DNA from: JBBILO01 sp037444855
GTDB taxonomy: Bacteria > Patescibacteriota > Microgenomatia > UBA1406 > GWC2-37-13
Direction of reading: 5' to 3'
DNA length: 64,000 bases
Assembly (NCBI GenBank): GCA_037444855.1
Contig: JBBILO010000001.1
Coordinates: 47,949-111,948, forward strand
Both the position numbers and the translations under genes were made by a program. Below the pieces are notes generated by a model, which ran no database searches, was not told where the DNA came from, and worked only from the letters and a program-made list of their open reading frames with translations. Positions 8,294 through 16,563 of this stretch are shown here, in pieces (position 1 is the first letter of the stretch; every line of letters begins with the position of its first letter).

Positions 8294-9235
8294 ATGATTT
8301 CATATCAAGCACCAGGAAAAGTTATTTTATCCGGAGAGCATGCGGTTGTTTATGGCAAACCGGCTTTAGTTTCAGCGATTGATAAAAAACTAACATTTAG
8401 GCTTTTTCAAGATAAAAAAATTAAAGATGAGTCTTTAGATTTTATCGCTCAGACAGTAAAAAAGTTTTTAGCCAAGAAACAAGTTAAATTTTTTGACAGA
8501 CCTTATTCATTTGAAGTTCAATCAGAAATTCCGATCGGTCGAGGGTTAGGTTCTTCAGCGGCTTTATCAGTGGCAGCAGTTGCCGCTTTCTTAGAATTTT
8601 ATAGCGGAAAAAAATTTGAAAGAGAAATGATTAATAATCTCGCTTATGAAGTCGAAAAAAAATTTCACCAAAATCCTTCAGGAGTAGATAACACTGTTTC
8701 TTGTTTTGGCGGCTTGATCTTTTATCGAAAAGAGTTTGAATTTCTAAAGAATATCTCGCTTTTAAATTTTAAAATCCCAAAAAAAATTGAAGAAAATTTA
8801 TTTTTAATTGATGGCGGCCAAACCAAAGAATCAACAAGAGAAATGGTTGAAAGGGTAAAAGAGAAATATAATAAAAAACAAACTTTAATTGAAGAACTTT
8901 TGGCACGAATTGAAAAAACAACTAAAAAAATGACTGTTTCATTAGTTAAAGAAGACGCGAATCTTTTTTCCCAAATGATAATGGAAAATGAAATTTATTT
9001 GGAGATTTTAGGGATTGTTTCCAAAAAAACAAAAAAACTTTTAGAAAAACTGCAGTCTTTTGGGGTTGGAAAAATTACTGGCGCCGGCGGCATAAAAGAA
9101 GGCTCAGGATTTATTTTATTTTTTTCTTTTAATAAAAAAGGTTTGATTGATTTTTTGGAAAAAAATAAGATTGATTTTTTTGCTTTTAAGCAAAATTTTG
9201 AGGGAGTGAAGTTTTTAGAAAAAAATGAAAATTAA
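8294..9235 (+). CDS. mvk: Mevalonate kinase
   Basis: Phosphorylates mevalonate to mevalonate 5-phosphate with ATP. The 313-residue GHMP kinase shows all family motifs: PGKVILSGEHAVVYGKPAL (7-25), the P-loop-like GRGLGSSAALSVA (about 78-90), the catalytic Asp in NPSGVDNTVSCFGG, and the C-terminal KITGAGGIKEG. GEHAVVYG is diagnostic for mevalonate kinase rather than homoserine or galactokinase. It overlaps the decarboxylase gene by 11 bases. No phosphomevalonate kinase follows it in this cluster. Confidence 0.94.
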   Translation: MISYQAPGKVILSGEHAVVYGKPALVSAIDKKLTFRLFQDKKIKDESLDFIAQTVKKFLAKKQVKFFDRPYSFEVQSEIPIGRGLGSSAALSVAAVAAFLEFYSGKKFEREMINNLAYEVEKKFHQNPSGVDNTVSCFGGLIFYRKEFEFLKNISLLNFKIPKKIEENLFLIDGGQTKESTREMVERVKEKYNKKQTLIEELLARIEKTTKKMTVSLVKEDANLFSQMIMENEIYLEILGIVSKKTKKLLEKLQSFGVGKITGAGGIKEGSGFILFFSFNKKGLIDFLEKNKIDFFAFKQNFEGVKFLEKNEN

Positions 9236-10235
9236 AGTTAAAAGTCCAGCCAACATTGCTTTTATTAAATATTGGGGACAAAGAGATTCTCATTTTATTC
9301 TTCCCTATAATGATAGTTTTTCAATGAATCTCTCTCATTGTATTACCGAAATCACTATTGAAAGATTGAATGACGATCACAAAAAGGAGGTATTTCTAGA
9401 AGATTATTTAACAAAAAAAGTTATTCCTATCCAGCAAGAAAGGTTGGAAAAAATAATTGATTACTATTATTTAATAAAAAAATTTGTTGATAAAAAGGAT
9501 GATTTTGGTTTTAGAATTTTTTCAAAAAATAACTTTCCGATAAAATCAGGAATCGCTTCTTCTGCTTCTTTTTATTCAGCCTTGGCTTTAGGTTTTTCTT
9601 ACCTTTTTATGGAAAAAAATTTACCCGAAAAAAATCTTTCGATTCTCGCCCGACTTTCTGGATCAGGATCCGCTTGTCGGTCAATTCCTGACGGTTTTGT
9701 TTGGTGGAAAAAAGGAAAAAACTCAAAGACTTCTTATGCTTATTCAATTGCTCCACCCAAATATTGGGATTTGGTTGATTTAGTGTTAATTGTCTCGGAA
9801 AAAGAAAAGATTGTGGGATCTCAAGAGGGTCATCAAAAAGCCCTTACTTCCCCATTTTTTAAATTAAGATTGACTGATTTGAAAAGAAGAATAAAAGAAA
9901 TAAAAGATGCTTTTTTAAAAAAAGATTTTGAAAAATTTGGTCAATTAATAGAAGAAGAAGCTTTGTCATTACACTTTGTTGCTATGACTCAAATCCCGCC
10001 GCTTTACTATTGGAGTGGAAAAACAATTGAAATTATTAAAGAGATTGTTTATTTAAGAAAAAAAAACCGCTTTGGATTTTTTACTATCGACGCGGGTGAA
10101 AACATTCATCTTATTTGTCAAAAAAAAGATGAAAAATTCTTTTTTCAGTATTTTTCTCAAAAAAAGGAAATTAAAAAAATGATTATTAATTATCCAACAA
10201 TTGGAGCTCGACTATGGGAAGTAAAAGAGAATTAA
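9225..10235 (+). CDS. mvaD: Diphosphomevalonate decarboxylase family protein, possibly phosphomevalonate decarboxylase
   Basis: The 336-residue GHMP-fold product matches the decarboxylase family: ANIAFIKYWGQRD (9-21), LPYNDSFSMNL, the ATP loop GIASSASFYSALALG, SGSACRSIPDGFVWW and the catalytic Asp289 in FTIDAGEN. The Asp is kept, so it should decarboxylate and is unlikely to be a mevalonate 3-kinase. In the KYWGK motif of diphosphomevalonate decarboxylases the second Lys is Gln here (Q19). Together with the lack of a phosphomevalonate kinase and the adjacent isopentenyl phosphate kinase, this suggests the monophosphate may be the substrate, giving isopentenyl phosphate. That specificity is an inference; the family call is firm. 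Confidence 0.9.
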   Translation: MKIKVKSPANIAFIKYWGQRDSHFILPYNDSFSMNLSHCITEITIERLNDDHKKEVFLEDYLTKKVIPIQQERLEKIIDYYYLIKKFVDKKDDFGFRIFSKNNFPIKSGIASSASFYSALALGFSYLFMEKNLPEKNLSILARLSGSGSACRSIPDGFVWWKKGKNSKTSYAYSIAPPKYWDLVDLVLIVSEKEKIVGSQEGHQKALTSPFFKLRLTDLKRRIKEIKDAFLKKDFEKFGQLIEEEALSLHFVAMTQIPPLYYWSGKTIEIIKEIVYLRKKNRFGFFTIDAGENIHLICQKKDEKFFFQYFSQKKEIKKMIINYPTIGARLWEVKEN

Positions 10236-11035
10236 TTTTAATTAAAATTGGCGGTAGTTTAATTACCGATAAGACAAAACCCTATACGGTAAAAAGATCC
10301 GTTATTAAAAAATTAGCGATCCAAATTAAGGAAGCTTTAGAAGAAAAGCCAGATTTATATTTAATTATCGGTAATGGCGGTGGTTCTTTTCCTCACTATC
10401 CCGCGGTTGAATACCAAATGAAGGAAGGGATTAAAAAACTCAATCAAAAGTTTGGTTTTGCGTTAGTCCAAGAAGCAGCATCAAAACTAAATCGAATTGT
10501 CGTAGAAGAATTTTTGAAAAACGGGATTAAAACAATATCGTTTAATCCTTCATCAATGATTGTCGCTGAAAACCAAGAAATTAAAAATTTTTTTATTGAT
10601 GCCTTGTTAGGAGTTTTAAATCTACAGATGGTGCCGGTTATTTATGGTGACATTGTTTATGATAAAACAAGAGGTGCCACTATATTGTCTACAGAACGAT
10701 TATTGAATTATTTGGCGCTTTTTCTAAGAGATAAAAACTATTATGTTAAAAGAATAATTCATAATGGGACAACGCCCGGTGTTTTGGACGCAAAAGGACG
10801 AGTTATCCCAACAATTACCGCTAAAAGCTTTTCTTCGCTGGATAAAATTATTGTTTCTGTTAAAGGATATGATGTCACTGGAGGTATGAAACATAAGATT
10901 GAAGAGGCTTTGAAAATTGCTCAATTTGGAATTCAGACTACCATAATTAATGGAATTAAAGAAAAAGGAATACTAAAAAAAGCAATTTTGGGACAACGAG
11001 TTAAGGGAACAATAATCACAGCTGAGGAATTCTAA
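10214..11035 (+). CDS. ipk: Isopentenyl phosphate kinase
   Basis: Phosphorylates isopentenyl phosphate to IPP, the last step of the alternative mevalonate route. The 273-residue amino acid kinase-fold protein shows LILIKIGGSLITDK (7-20), GNGGGSFPH with the conserved His61, VPVIYGDIVYDKTRG, and DVTGGMKHKIEEAL near the end. His in the GGGSF(x)H segment separates IPK from other amino acid kinases. It overlaps the decarboxylase gene by 22 bases. ATG 10214 is the only suitable start ahead of the first core strand. The enzyme is usual in archaea and rare in bacteria. Confidence 0.92.
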   Translation: MGSKRELILIKIGGSLITDKTKPYTVKRSVIKKLAIQIKEALEEKPDLYLIIGNGGGSFPHYPAVEYQMKEGIKKLNQKFGFALVQEAASKLNRIVVEEFLKNGIKTISFNPSSMIVAENQEIKNFFIDALLGVLNLQMVPVIYGDIVYDKTRGATILSTERLLNYLALFLRDKNYYVKRIIHNGTTPGVLDAKGRVIPTITAKSFSSLDKIIVSVKGYDVTGGMKHKIEEALKIAQFGIQTTIINGIKEKGILKKAILGQRVKGTIITAEEF

Positions 11036-11366
11036 TACCCCAATTAGGAAAGATTTTGAGAATATCGCTTGTTACTAAATTGTAAAGGGCTAACATCGCA
11101 AAAACAAAGAGGAGTCCAATAACAGCGTTCGTCATTTTGCTTCTTGCTTTAGTGATTTTTTCTTTTTCACCTCCCGAAATAATCCAATCATACGCCCCCC
11201 ATAATAGATAAATGAGCATGGTTAGAGTAGCAACTAAAATAAAAACACGGATACCAAAACCAACAATTTTAACCACGCTTTCTTGAGGATCGGTGGGCAA
11301 ACCAGAGACAGGAGGAGCGATCGTTCCAAAGATTCTTGGCAGTGGATCTTGGGTCAGTAATTTCAT
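11016..11366 (-). CDS. T4SS pilin-like membrane protein (TrbC/VirB2-like)
   Basis: The 116-residue product has an N-terminal segment with Pro and Gly, then two membrane helices (about 30-58 and 84-103) split by a short cytosolic loop with the pattern WGAYDWIISGGEKEKITKAR. The G(G)-x-K-x-x-x-A-x-x-K/R loop between two helices is the hallmark of the small pilin-like proteins linked to type IV secretion in Patescibacteria. It is coupled to the upstream pilin gene by a 4-base ATGA overlap. Its 3' end overlaps the isopentenyl phosphate kinase gene on the other strand by 20 bases. Role as a pilus or channel subunit is by family analogy. Confidence 0.75.
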   Translation of the reverse strand: MKLLTQDPLPRIFGTIAPPVSGLPTDPQESVVKIVGFGIRVFILVATLTMLIYLLWGAYDWIISGGEKEKITKARSKMTNAVIGLLFVFAMLALYNLVTSDILKIFPNWGIRIPQL

Positions 11367-11656
11367 ACCGGCAGATTAACTCGTAAAAAATAGGCAATAA
11401 TTCTGACAATAACAAAACTTAAAACTACAATTAGTAGGCCAATGATTGCAAAGATAATTTGTTTTTGGGCTTTGGCAAGATTTTCTGATTTATCGGCAGC
11501 AGTAATCCAAGTAAAAGACGCTTTAAGCAACATTACTAGAAAGATTAACGCCGCACCTCCTTGAAGAAGAGGAAGAAAAACATTAAGAATCGTTCCCAAA
11601 TTTGAAACTTTTGCTGGAGCAAAATTGTTTGGATTAATTTCAAGAGCGTGAACCAT
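11363..11656 (-). CDS. T4SS pilin-like membrane protein (TrbC/VirB2-like)
   Basis: A 97-residue product with a Pro/Asn-rich N-terminus, helix one (about 24-50), a loop with WITAADKSENLAKAQKQI, and helix two (about 66-92). It has the same plan as the proteins at 11016, 25418 (C-terminal part) and 38456. It leads a two-gene operon. A good promoter (TTGACT, 17 bp, TAAACT) places the transcription start at the ATG, and a repeated sequence lies further upstream (11705-11795). The assignment follows from topology and the loop motif. Confidence 0.75.
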   Translation of the reverse strand: MVHALEINPNNFAPAKVSNLGTILNVFLPLLQGGAALIFLVMLLKASFTWITAADKSENLAKAQKQIIFAIIGLLIVVLSFVIVRIIAYFLRVNLPV

Positions 11657-11663
11657 TATTAAA

Positions 11664-11692
11664 AGTTTATTAGAATCAAGTTTTTAAGTCAA
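11664..11692 (-). promoter_or_regulatory. Promoter of the pilin operon, leaderless
   Basis: On the minus strand TTGACT (11692-11687), a 17-bp spacer and TAAACT (11669-11664) precede the ATG at 11656 by seven bases, so the mRNA would start at the start codon. Confidence 0.65.
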
Positions 11693-11704
11693 GATTAAAA
11701 TTTT

Positions 11705-11795
11705 AAAAGTAAAAAAATAATGGTGTAAAAGAGTGTAAAGGTTGAAATTAGTTAAAATCATTAGTCAGTTCAATCAGTTAAATCGGTAATATTGT
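11705..11795. repeat. Dispersed intergenic repeat, copy A
   Basis: A stretch containing TGGTGTAAAAGAGTG, AAAGGTTGAAATTAGTT, TAGTCAGTT and TTAAATCGGTAATATTGTT recurs with small insertions at 31970-32089. Both copies lie upstream of minus-strand type IV secretion-like genes in the same orientation. The unit is built of short degenerate phrases and has no reading frame. Confidence 0.8.
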
Positions 11796-11833
11796 TATTG
11801 TCATTAATCAATTTTTAATTTTCAGTCAATATT

Positions 11834-11869
11834 TTAACAATTAATAAAAAAATAAATAGTAAAATATAG
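11834..11869 (+). promoter_or_regulatory. Possible promoter of uppS
   Basis: TTAACA (11834-11839), 17 bp, then TAGTAA (11857-11862), ending seven bases before the ATG. The -10 match is weak, but the spacing agrees with the leaderless promoters elsewhere in the window. Confidence 0.4.
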
Positions 11870-12586
11870 ATGATAATGAAAGAAAATAATTTATCGAACT
11901 TAATGAAAATTCCAATCCATTTAGCGATTATTCCTGATGGCAATCGTCGCTGGGCAAAAGAAAAAAATTTACCTACCTTTGAGGGATATCGACGGGGATA
12001 TCAAAGAGGGATTGAGATTGGAAAAAAAGCAAGAGGGTTAGGAATAAAATATTTAACCTTTTGGGCTTTTTCAACAGAAAATTGGAATCGGTCAAAAGAA
12101 GAAGTTACTTATTTAATGAGAATTTTTAAAGATCTAGTTGATCAAAATTTGAAAGAAGCTTTAAAAGATGAAATTAAAATTACCCATTTAGGAAGAAAAG
12201 ATCGTATTGATCAAGAACTAAGAGATAAACTTGCTAAAGCGGAAGAAAAAACAAAAAGCTTTGATCGTTATTATTTAAATTTAGCTTTAGATTATGGAGG
12301 AAGAGATGAGATTATAAGAGCAATAAAAAAAATCCAAACTATCGATAACAATTCATTAATATTCAGCGATGATAATTTTAATCGATTTTTAGATACCCAC
12401 GCAATACCTGATCCGGATTTAATTATTAGAACTAGTGGTGAGATGAGAACATCAGGGTTTATGATTTGGCAAGCGGCTTATTCAGAATGGATTTTTTACC
12501 CAAAATATTTTCCTGATTTTACTTCAGCAGATTTAGAAGAGTGTTTAAAAGAATTTGCTCGGCGACAAAGAAGATTTGGAAGATAA
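11870..12586 (+). CDS. uppS: Undecaprenyl (polyprenyl) diphosphate synthase
   Basis: A cis-prenyltransferase that extends farnesyl diphosphate with IPP to the lipid carrier for cell wall and glycan synthesis. The 238-residue product has the full motif set: IIPDGNRRWAK with the catalytic Asp23, the phosphate-binding GYRRGYQRG stretch, TFWAFSTENWNRS, and DLIIRTSGEMRTSGFMIWQAAYSE near the C-terminus. Nearby ATGs at 11876 and 11903 are alternatives, but 11870 fits a promoter. It lies 0.8 kb from the mevalonate cluster, which would supply its IPP, although the pilin operon separates them. Confidence 0.95.
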   Translation: MIMKENNLSNLMKIPIHLAIIPDGNRRWAKEKNLPTFEGYRRGYQRGIEIGKKARGLGIKYLTFWAFSTENWNRSKEEVTYLMRIFKDLVDQNLKEALKDEIKITHLGRKDRIDQELRDKLAKAEEKTKSFDRYYLNLALDYGGRDEIIRAIKKIQTIDNNSLIFSDDNFNRFLDTHAIPDPDLIIRTSGEMRTSGFMIWQAAYSEWIFYPKYFPDFTSADLEECLKEFARRQRRFGR

Positions 12587-12594
12587 AAAAATAT

Positions 12595-12607
12595 TATAAT
12601 ATTTTAT
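12595..12607 (+). promoter_or_regulatory. -10 element of the Fic gene, leaderless
   Basis: TATAAT at 12595-12600 is followed by seven bases and the ATG at 12608. No -35 is recognisable. The start point would coincide with the start codon. Confidence 0.5.
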
Positions 12608-13648
12608 ATGTTTGCTCCTTCTTTTACCATTACCAATAAGATTTTAACCAATATTGCGAAAATTGAAGCCGCTGAGGAAGTAATTCAACACGCCCCTCTT
12701 TTACCCTTATGGGAAAAGAAATTTCAAGAAGATGCAGTGGTGAGAGCCGTTTATCACGGGACTCATTTAGAGGGGAACAAACTTCAAGTTGACGAAGCAA
12801 GAGATGTTTTATTAGGAAAAGAAGTCGTTGGACGGCCAAGAGATATTCAAGAAATTATTAATTACAGAAAAGTATTAGAGTTAATCGATGAAGAGGCAAA
12901 AAAGAAAATCGAAAAAATAACTGAGATGTTAATTAAGAAAATCCACCGAGTAATCGTTGATAAAATTTTATCTCCAGAGAGCGCTGGCGAATATCGACAA
13001 AAACAAGTAGTGATTCGTGATTCTTACTCAGGAGAGATAACTTTTCGTCCGCCGGCGGCGATCGAAGTTCCTTTTTTAATGAGAGAATTTATTTATTGGC
13101 TTAATCAAACATCAAAGGAGCAACTTCATCCGGTTTTAAAAGCTGGTATCGCTCATCACGAGCTAGTGAGAATTCACCCTTTTGTTGATGGTAACGGTCG
13201 AGTCGCTCGAGTGCTGGCGACTTTAATCCTTTTTTTAGAAGGTTATGATATTCGTCGCTTTTTTTCCTTAGAAGAATATTATGATAGAGACGCCGCTTCC
13301 TATTATAAAAATCTTCAAAAGGCGACTAATGGTGATTTGACTTCTTGGCTAGAGTATTTTACTTATGGCACTGCTTATGAGTTTGAAAAAATCAAAGAAA
13401 AAGTCTTAAAATTATCTCGAGATGTTAAATTAAAAGAAAAATTTGGCGGTCAAATTTTTTTAACTGAGAGACAGATAAAAATTATCGAATATTTACAGGA
13501 AGTCGGTTATCTTCAAAATCAACAATTTTCCAATCTCTTTCCCGACCTTTCAGAAGATACGGTACTTCGTGATTTAAAAGATTTAATGAAGAAAGGATTG
13601 ATTAAAAAAGTTGGTTCAACGAAATCAGCTCGATATGTTCTAATTTAA
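12608..13648 (+). CDS. Fic-domain protein with C-terminal winged helix
   Basis: Fic proteins usually transfer AMP from ATP to hydroxyl groups of target proteins. The 346-residue product contains the complete active-site motif HPFVDGNGRVAR starting at His190. An inhibitory-helix signature near the N-terminus (THLEGN, residues 52-57) puts it in the class with an N-terminal autoinhibitory helix, although the usual Ser/Thr of the SxxxEGN motif is Gly. The last 70 residues (LTERQIKIIEYLQEVGYLQ, then LSEDTVLRDLKDLMKKGLI) form a winged helix, as in Fic proteins that bind DNA. It is followed by a small membrane protein and the ligase gene. Target unknown; no antitoxin gene is visible. Confidence 0.9.
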   Translation: MFAPSFTITNKILTNIAKIEAAEEVIQHAPLLPLWEKKFQEDAVVRAVYHGTHLEGNKLQVDEARDVLLGKEVVGRPRDIQEIINYRKVLELIDEEAKKKIEKITEMLIKKIHRVIVDKILSPESAGEYRQKQVVIRDSYSGEITFRPPAAIEVPFLMREFIYWLNQTSKEQLHPVLKAGIAHHELVRIHPFVDGNGRVARVLATLILFLEGYDIRRFFSLEEYYDRDAASYYKNLQKATNGDLTSWLEYFTYGTAYEFEKIKEKVLKLSRDVKLKEKFGGQIFLTERQIKIIEYLQEVGYLQNQQFSNLFPDLSEDTVLRDLKDLMKKGLIKKVGSTKSARYVLI

Positions 13649-13662
13649 ATTAACAAAAAAAT

Positions 13663-13848
13663 GTGGACAAAACACAATTAGAAATCATTTATTTAGGGTT
13701 TCTCTTACGAGGACTTTTTTCATTAACCCTTGTAGCCGAGGGGTTGTACAAGATTTCCAAACATGAAGAAGGATTTTTTAGTTTTGCTTTAGGAATTCTA
13801 TTTTTAATCTCTCTGATTTTGAGTTATTTGTTATTTTTTAATCGATAA
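13663..13848 (+). CDS. Small two-helix membrane protein
   Basis: A 61-residue product starting at GTG 13663 (the ATG two bases earlier is in a frame that closes after six codons). It has two hydrophobic stretches (about 8-25 and 38-59) joined by YKISKHEEGFF. The stop shares its last base with the ligase start (TAATG), so the two are translationally coupled. No family recognised. Confidence 0.55.
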   Translation: MDKTQLEIIYLGFLLRGLFSLTLVAEGLYKISKHEEGFFSFALGILFLISLILSYLLFFNR

Positions 13849-15635
13849 TGAGGTTTAAAATTTTAGCTCATTATTTTGAAAAAATTGAGAATAATTCTTC
13901 TCGATTAAAAATTACCGAAATTTTAGCTGATTTATTTAAAAAAGTAAAGAGTGAGGAATTAAAAAATACTTGTTATTTAATTCAAGGAAGAGTTGGTCCT
14001 CTTTTTGAGAAAACTGAATTTGGGATGGCAGAAAAAATGGTTATTAAAAGTATTACTAAAGCACTAAACATTGACGCTAAACTTTTTAATGATCACTATA
14101 AGAAAATTGGTGATTTGGGAGAAACATTGGAGTCATTCAAAAAAGAAATTATTATTCTTGACTCAAAAGATTTAGAGATTAACGAAGTTTATCAAACTCT
14201 TTATCAAATAGCAAACTTTTCTGGAGAAGGATCTCAGGAAAGAAAAATTAATTATCTTGCCAATCTCATTAGAGAATTAGATTTTCTTTCTTGTCGGTAC
14301 TTAATAAGAATACCTTTAGGGATTTTAAGGCTGGGTTTTTCTGATATGACTGTTCTTGACGCCTTTTCTTGGATGATTATCGGTGATAAGAGTTTAAGAA
14401 AAATGATTGAGAAAGCGTATCATGTGAGACCAGATTTGGGAGAGATTGGCTATCTCCTCAAGGAAAAAGGGCTTGAGGGAATAAAAAAAATTACTCCCAA
14501 AGTGGGAGTCCCTATTTTAATGATGAGAGCCGAAAGACTATCTTCAGGAAAAGAAATTATTGAAAAAATTGGGGCTTGCGCGGTTGAGCCTAAATATGAC
14601 GGATTTCGTTTACAGATTCATTATCAGAAGAAAAATAATTTGATAAGACTTTTTTCGCGAAACTTAGAAGATGTTACTTTTATGTATCCAGATATTGTTC
14701 AAGCGGTTAAAAAACAGATTACCGCCGAGGAAATTATTTTTGAGGGCGAAGCGATTGGATTTAATCCGCAAACTGGAGATTTTTTGCCCTTTCAAGAAAC
14801 CGTTCAAAGAAAAAGGAAATATGATATCGAAGAAAAAGCAAAAGAGGTGCCTTTAAAACTTTTTGCTTATGAATTGCTTTATTTGAATGGAAAAAGTTAC
14901 CTTGATGTCTTTTTTAGGGAAAGACGGAATCAATTAGAAAAAGTGATAAGAAGAAGCAAAGATTTTTTTGAGGATGGAATTATTGTTTCTCCAGAAGTAA
15001 TTATTGAAGATCAGCTTGGATTAGATTTATATTTCGAAGAACAAATTTCAAAAGGACTAGAAGGAATCATTGCGAAAAAATTAGAAGGAATTTATCAGCC
15101 AGGCGCTCGTGGTTGGAACTGGATAAAGTATAAACGGAGTTATTCTTCAATGATTGAAGATACGATTGATTGTTTGGTGATGGGTTATGATTTTGGTAAA
15201 GGCAAGCGATCAAGTTTTGGTATCGGTGCTTTTTTAGTTGGTGTTTACAATGAGAAAGAAGATAAATTTACTACTGTGGCTAAAATTGGTACTGGCTTAA
15301 GTGATGAAGAGTGGAAAGAGATGAAAAAAAGATGCGATCGATTTAAAACTAATAAGAAACCCTCACAATATATAGTTGACAAAGCAATGAATTGTGATGT
15401 TTGGGTTTTGCCGGCAATTGTTGTAGAAATTCGCGCCGATGAGATTACTCGTTCCCCTGTCCATACGAGCGATCGGAAAATGAGACCGAGCAAAACTGGT
15501 CAGGCCGAAGAGATTGATGTGCCAGGATTAGCCCTTCGTTTTCCGAGAATAGAACGATTTAGAGATGATAAGAATTTTAACGAAGTAACCACTCTTAAAG
15601 AATTAAAGCAGATTTATCAAGCGCAGGGGAAATAA
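13848..15635 (+). CDS. lig: ATP-dependent DNA ligase, archaeal/eukaryotic type
   Basis: Seals nicks in DNA using ATP. The 595-residue product has the three-domain layout of archaeal LigB/eukaryotic Lig1 enzymes: an N-terminal DNA-binding domain (1-200), the adenylation domain with the active Lys249 in AVEPKYDGFRLQIH, motif III-like FEGEAIGFN, motif IV EGIIAKKL, motif V NWIKYKRSY, and an OB domain ending in RFPRIERFRDDK. Most bacteria rely on NAD-dependent LigA and carry only short ATP ligases or LigD, so a full-length archaeal-type enzyme is unusual. The N-domain argues against a LigD fragment. It is coupled to the upstream small gene. Confidence 0.95.
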   Translation: MRFKILAHYFEKIENNSSRLKITEILADLFKKVKSEELKNTCYLIQGRVGPLFEKTEFGMAEKMVIKSITKALNIDAKLFNDHYKKIGDLGETLESFKKEIIILDSKDLEINEVYQTLYQIANFSGEGSQERKINYLANLIRELDFLSCRYLIRIPLGILRLGFSDMTVLDAFSWMIIGDKSLRKMIEKAYHVRPDLGEIGYLLKEKGLEGIKKITPKVGVPILMMRAERLSSGKEIIEKIGACAVEPKYDGFRLQIHYQKKNNLIRLFSRNLEDVTFMYPDIVQAVKKQITAEEIIFEGEAIGFNPQTGDFLPFQETVQRKRKYDIEEKAKEVPLKLFAYELLYLNGKSYLDVFFRERRNQLEKVIRRSKDFFEDGIIVSPEVIIEDQLGLDLYFEEQISKGLEGIIAKKLEGIYQPGARGWNWIKYKRSYSSMIEDTIDCLVMGYDFGKGKRSSFGIGAFLVGVYNEKEDKFTTVAKIGTGLSDEEWKEMKKRCDRFKTNKKPSQYIVDKAMNCDVWVLPAIVVEIRADEITRSPVHTSDRKMRPSKTGQAEEIDVPGLALRFPRIERFRDDKNFNEVTTLKELKQIYQAQGK

Positions 15636-15759
15636 GTTTTTAATTTTTTTTGATTGGAAAGATTTTTGACATATCTAAGCTTTAATTAACACTGTTTTTG
15701 CTAATCTAAGGATTATTTAAAAATTTTATATTATAATAACCAATTAAAAAGACAAATAT

Positions 15760-16563
15760 ATGAGTGTTTTTCTTTCTATTATCATTCCCACTCTCAATGA
15801 ACAAAGATATATTCCTATATTGTTAGAATCTTTAACAAAACAAAAAGAAAAAAATTTTGAGACGATCATTGTAGATGGTTTTTCTCAAGATAAGACTATT
15901 GAGGAGATTTTGAAGTACAAAAATAAAATTCCTTTAAAGTACTTTCAAATTAAACCAAACTTATCTTATCAAAAAAATTATGGAGCTAAAAAAAGTCAAG
16001 GCGCCTATTTATGTTTTGTTGACGCTGATATGAAAGTTAGTCCTAGTTTTACGAAAATAGCAAAAGAATTTATTACTAAACATAAAGGTCTAATTTTTTT
16101 ACCTTACGTTTTGCCTTTAGAAAAAAAAGAATTTCCAGAATTAACTTTTATATTTCCGATTCTTAATGAATTAGTAAAAATTTCTCAAAACTTCAATAAA
16201 CCCTTTTCTTCAGGGCCAGCGATGATTTTCGAAAAAAACTTTTTTCGTCTAATTGGCGGGTTTGATAATCTTTTTGGAGAAGATCATTTTATCATCAGAA
16301 AGTCTTACCATTGGGGAGTAAAGGCAAAGATACTCCCCCCGACAGCTAAAGTGCATTTTTCTTTAAGAAGGATGAAAAAAGAAGGACGATTAAAGTTAAT
16401 TACTCATTTTATTGGTGCCCATTTTTATCTTCTTTTAAAAGATAAACTTAATCAAAAGTTGTTTAAATATGATATGGGAGGACAGGTTTATAATCAGCAA
16501 AATGACAAACAGAAAAAACTTTTTGATATAAGAAAATTTAAAAAAATTTTACATAAGATTTAG
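15760..16563 (+). CDS. Family 2 glycosyltransferase
   Basis: Transfers a sugar from a nucleotide or polyprenyl donor. The 267-residue product starts with SVFLSIIIPTLNEQRYIP, typical of the GT2 fold, followed by IIVDGFSQDKTIEE and the metal-binding DxD in CFVDADMKVSP (about residues 86-96). A GGFD-(x)-FGEDHF segment marks the acceptor side. There is no membrane segment of note. A TATAAT at 15732-15737 lies about 22 bases before the ATG. Its 3' end overlaps the convergent membrane protein gene by four bases. The substrate cannot be told from sequence. Confidence 0.88.
   Translation: MSVFLSIIIPTLNEQRYIPILLESLTKQKEKNFETIIVDGFSQDKTIEEILKYKNKIPLKYFQIKPNLSYQKNYGAKKSQGAYLCFVDADMKVSPSFTKIAKEFITKHKGLIFLPYVLPLEKKEFPELTFIFPILNELVKISQNFNKPFSSGPAMIFEKNFFRLIGGFDNLFGEDHFIIRKSYHWGVKAKILPPTAKVHFSLRRMKKEGRLKLITHFIGAHFYLLLKDKLNQKLFKYDMGGQVYNQQNDKQKKLFDIRKFKKILHKI

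Noticed and set aside
12608..13648. Fic toxin-antitoxin pair
   Set aside because: The inhibitory motif is within the Fic protein itself. The adjacent small gene encodes a membrane protein coupled to the ligase gene, not an antitoxin-like protein.
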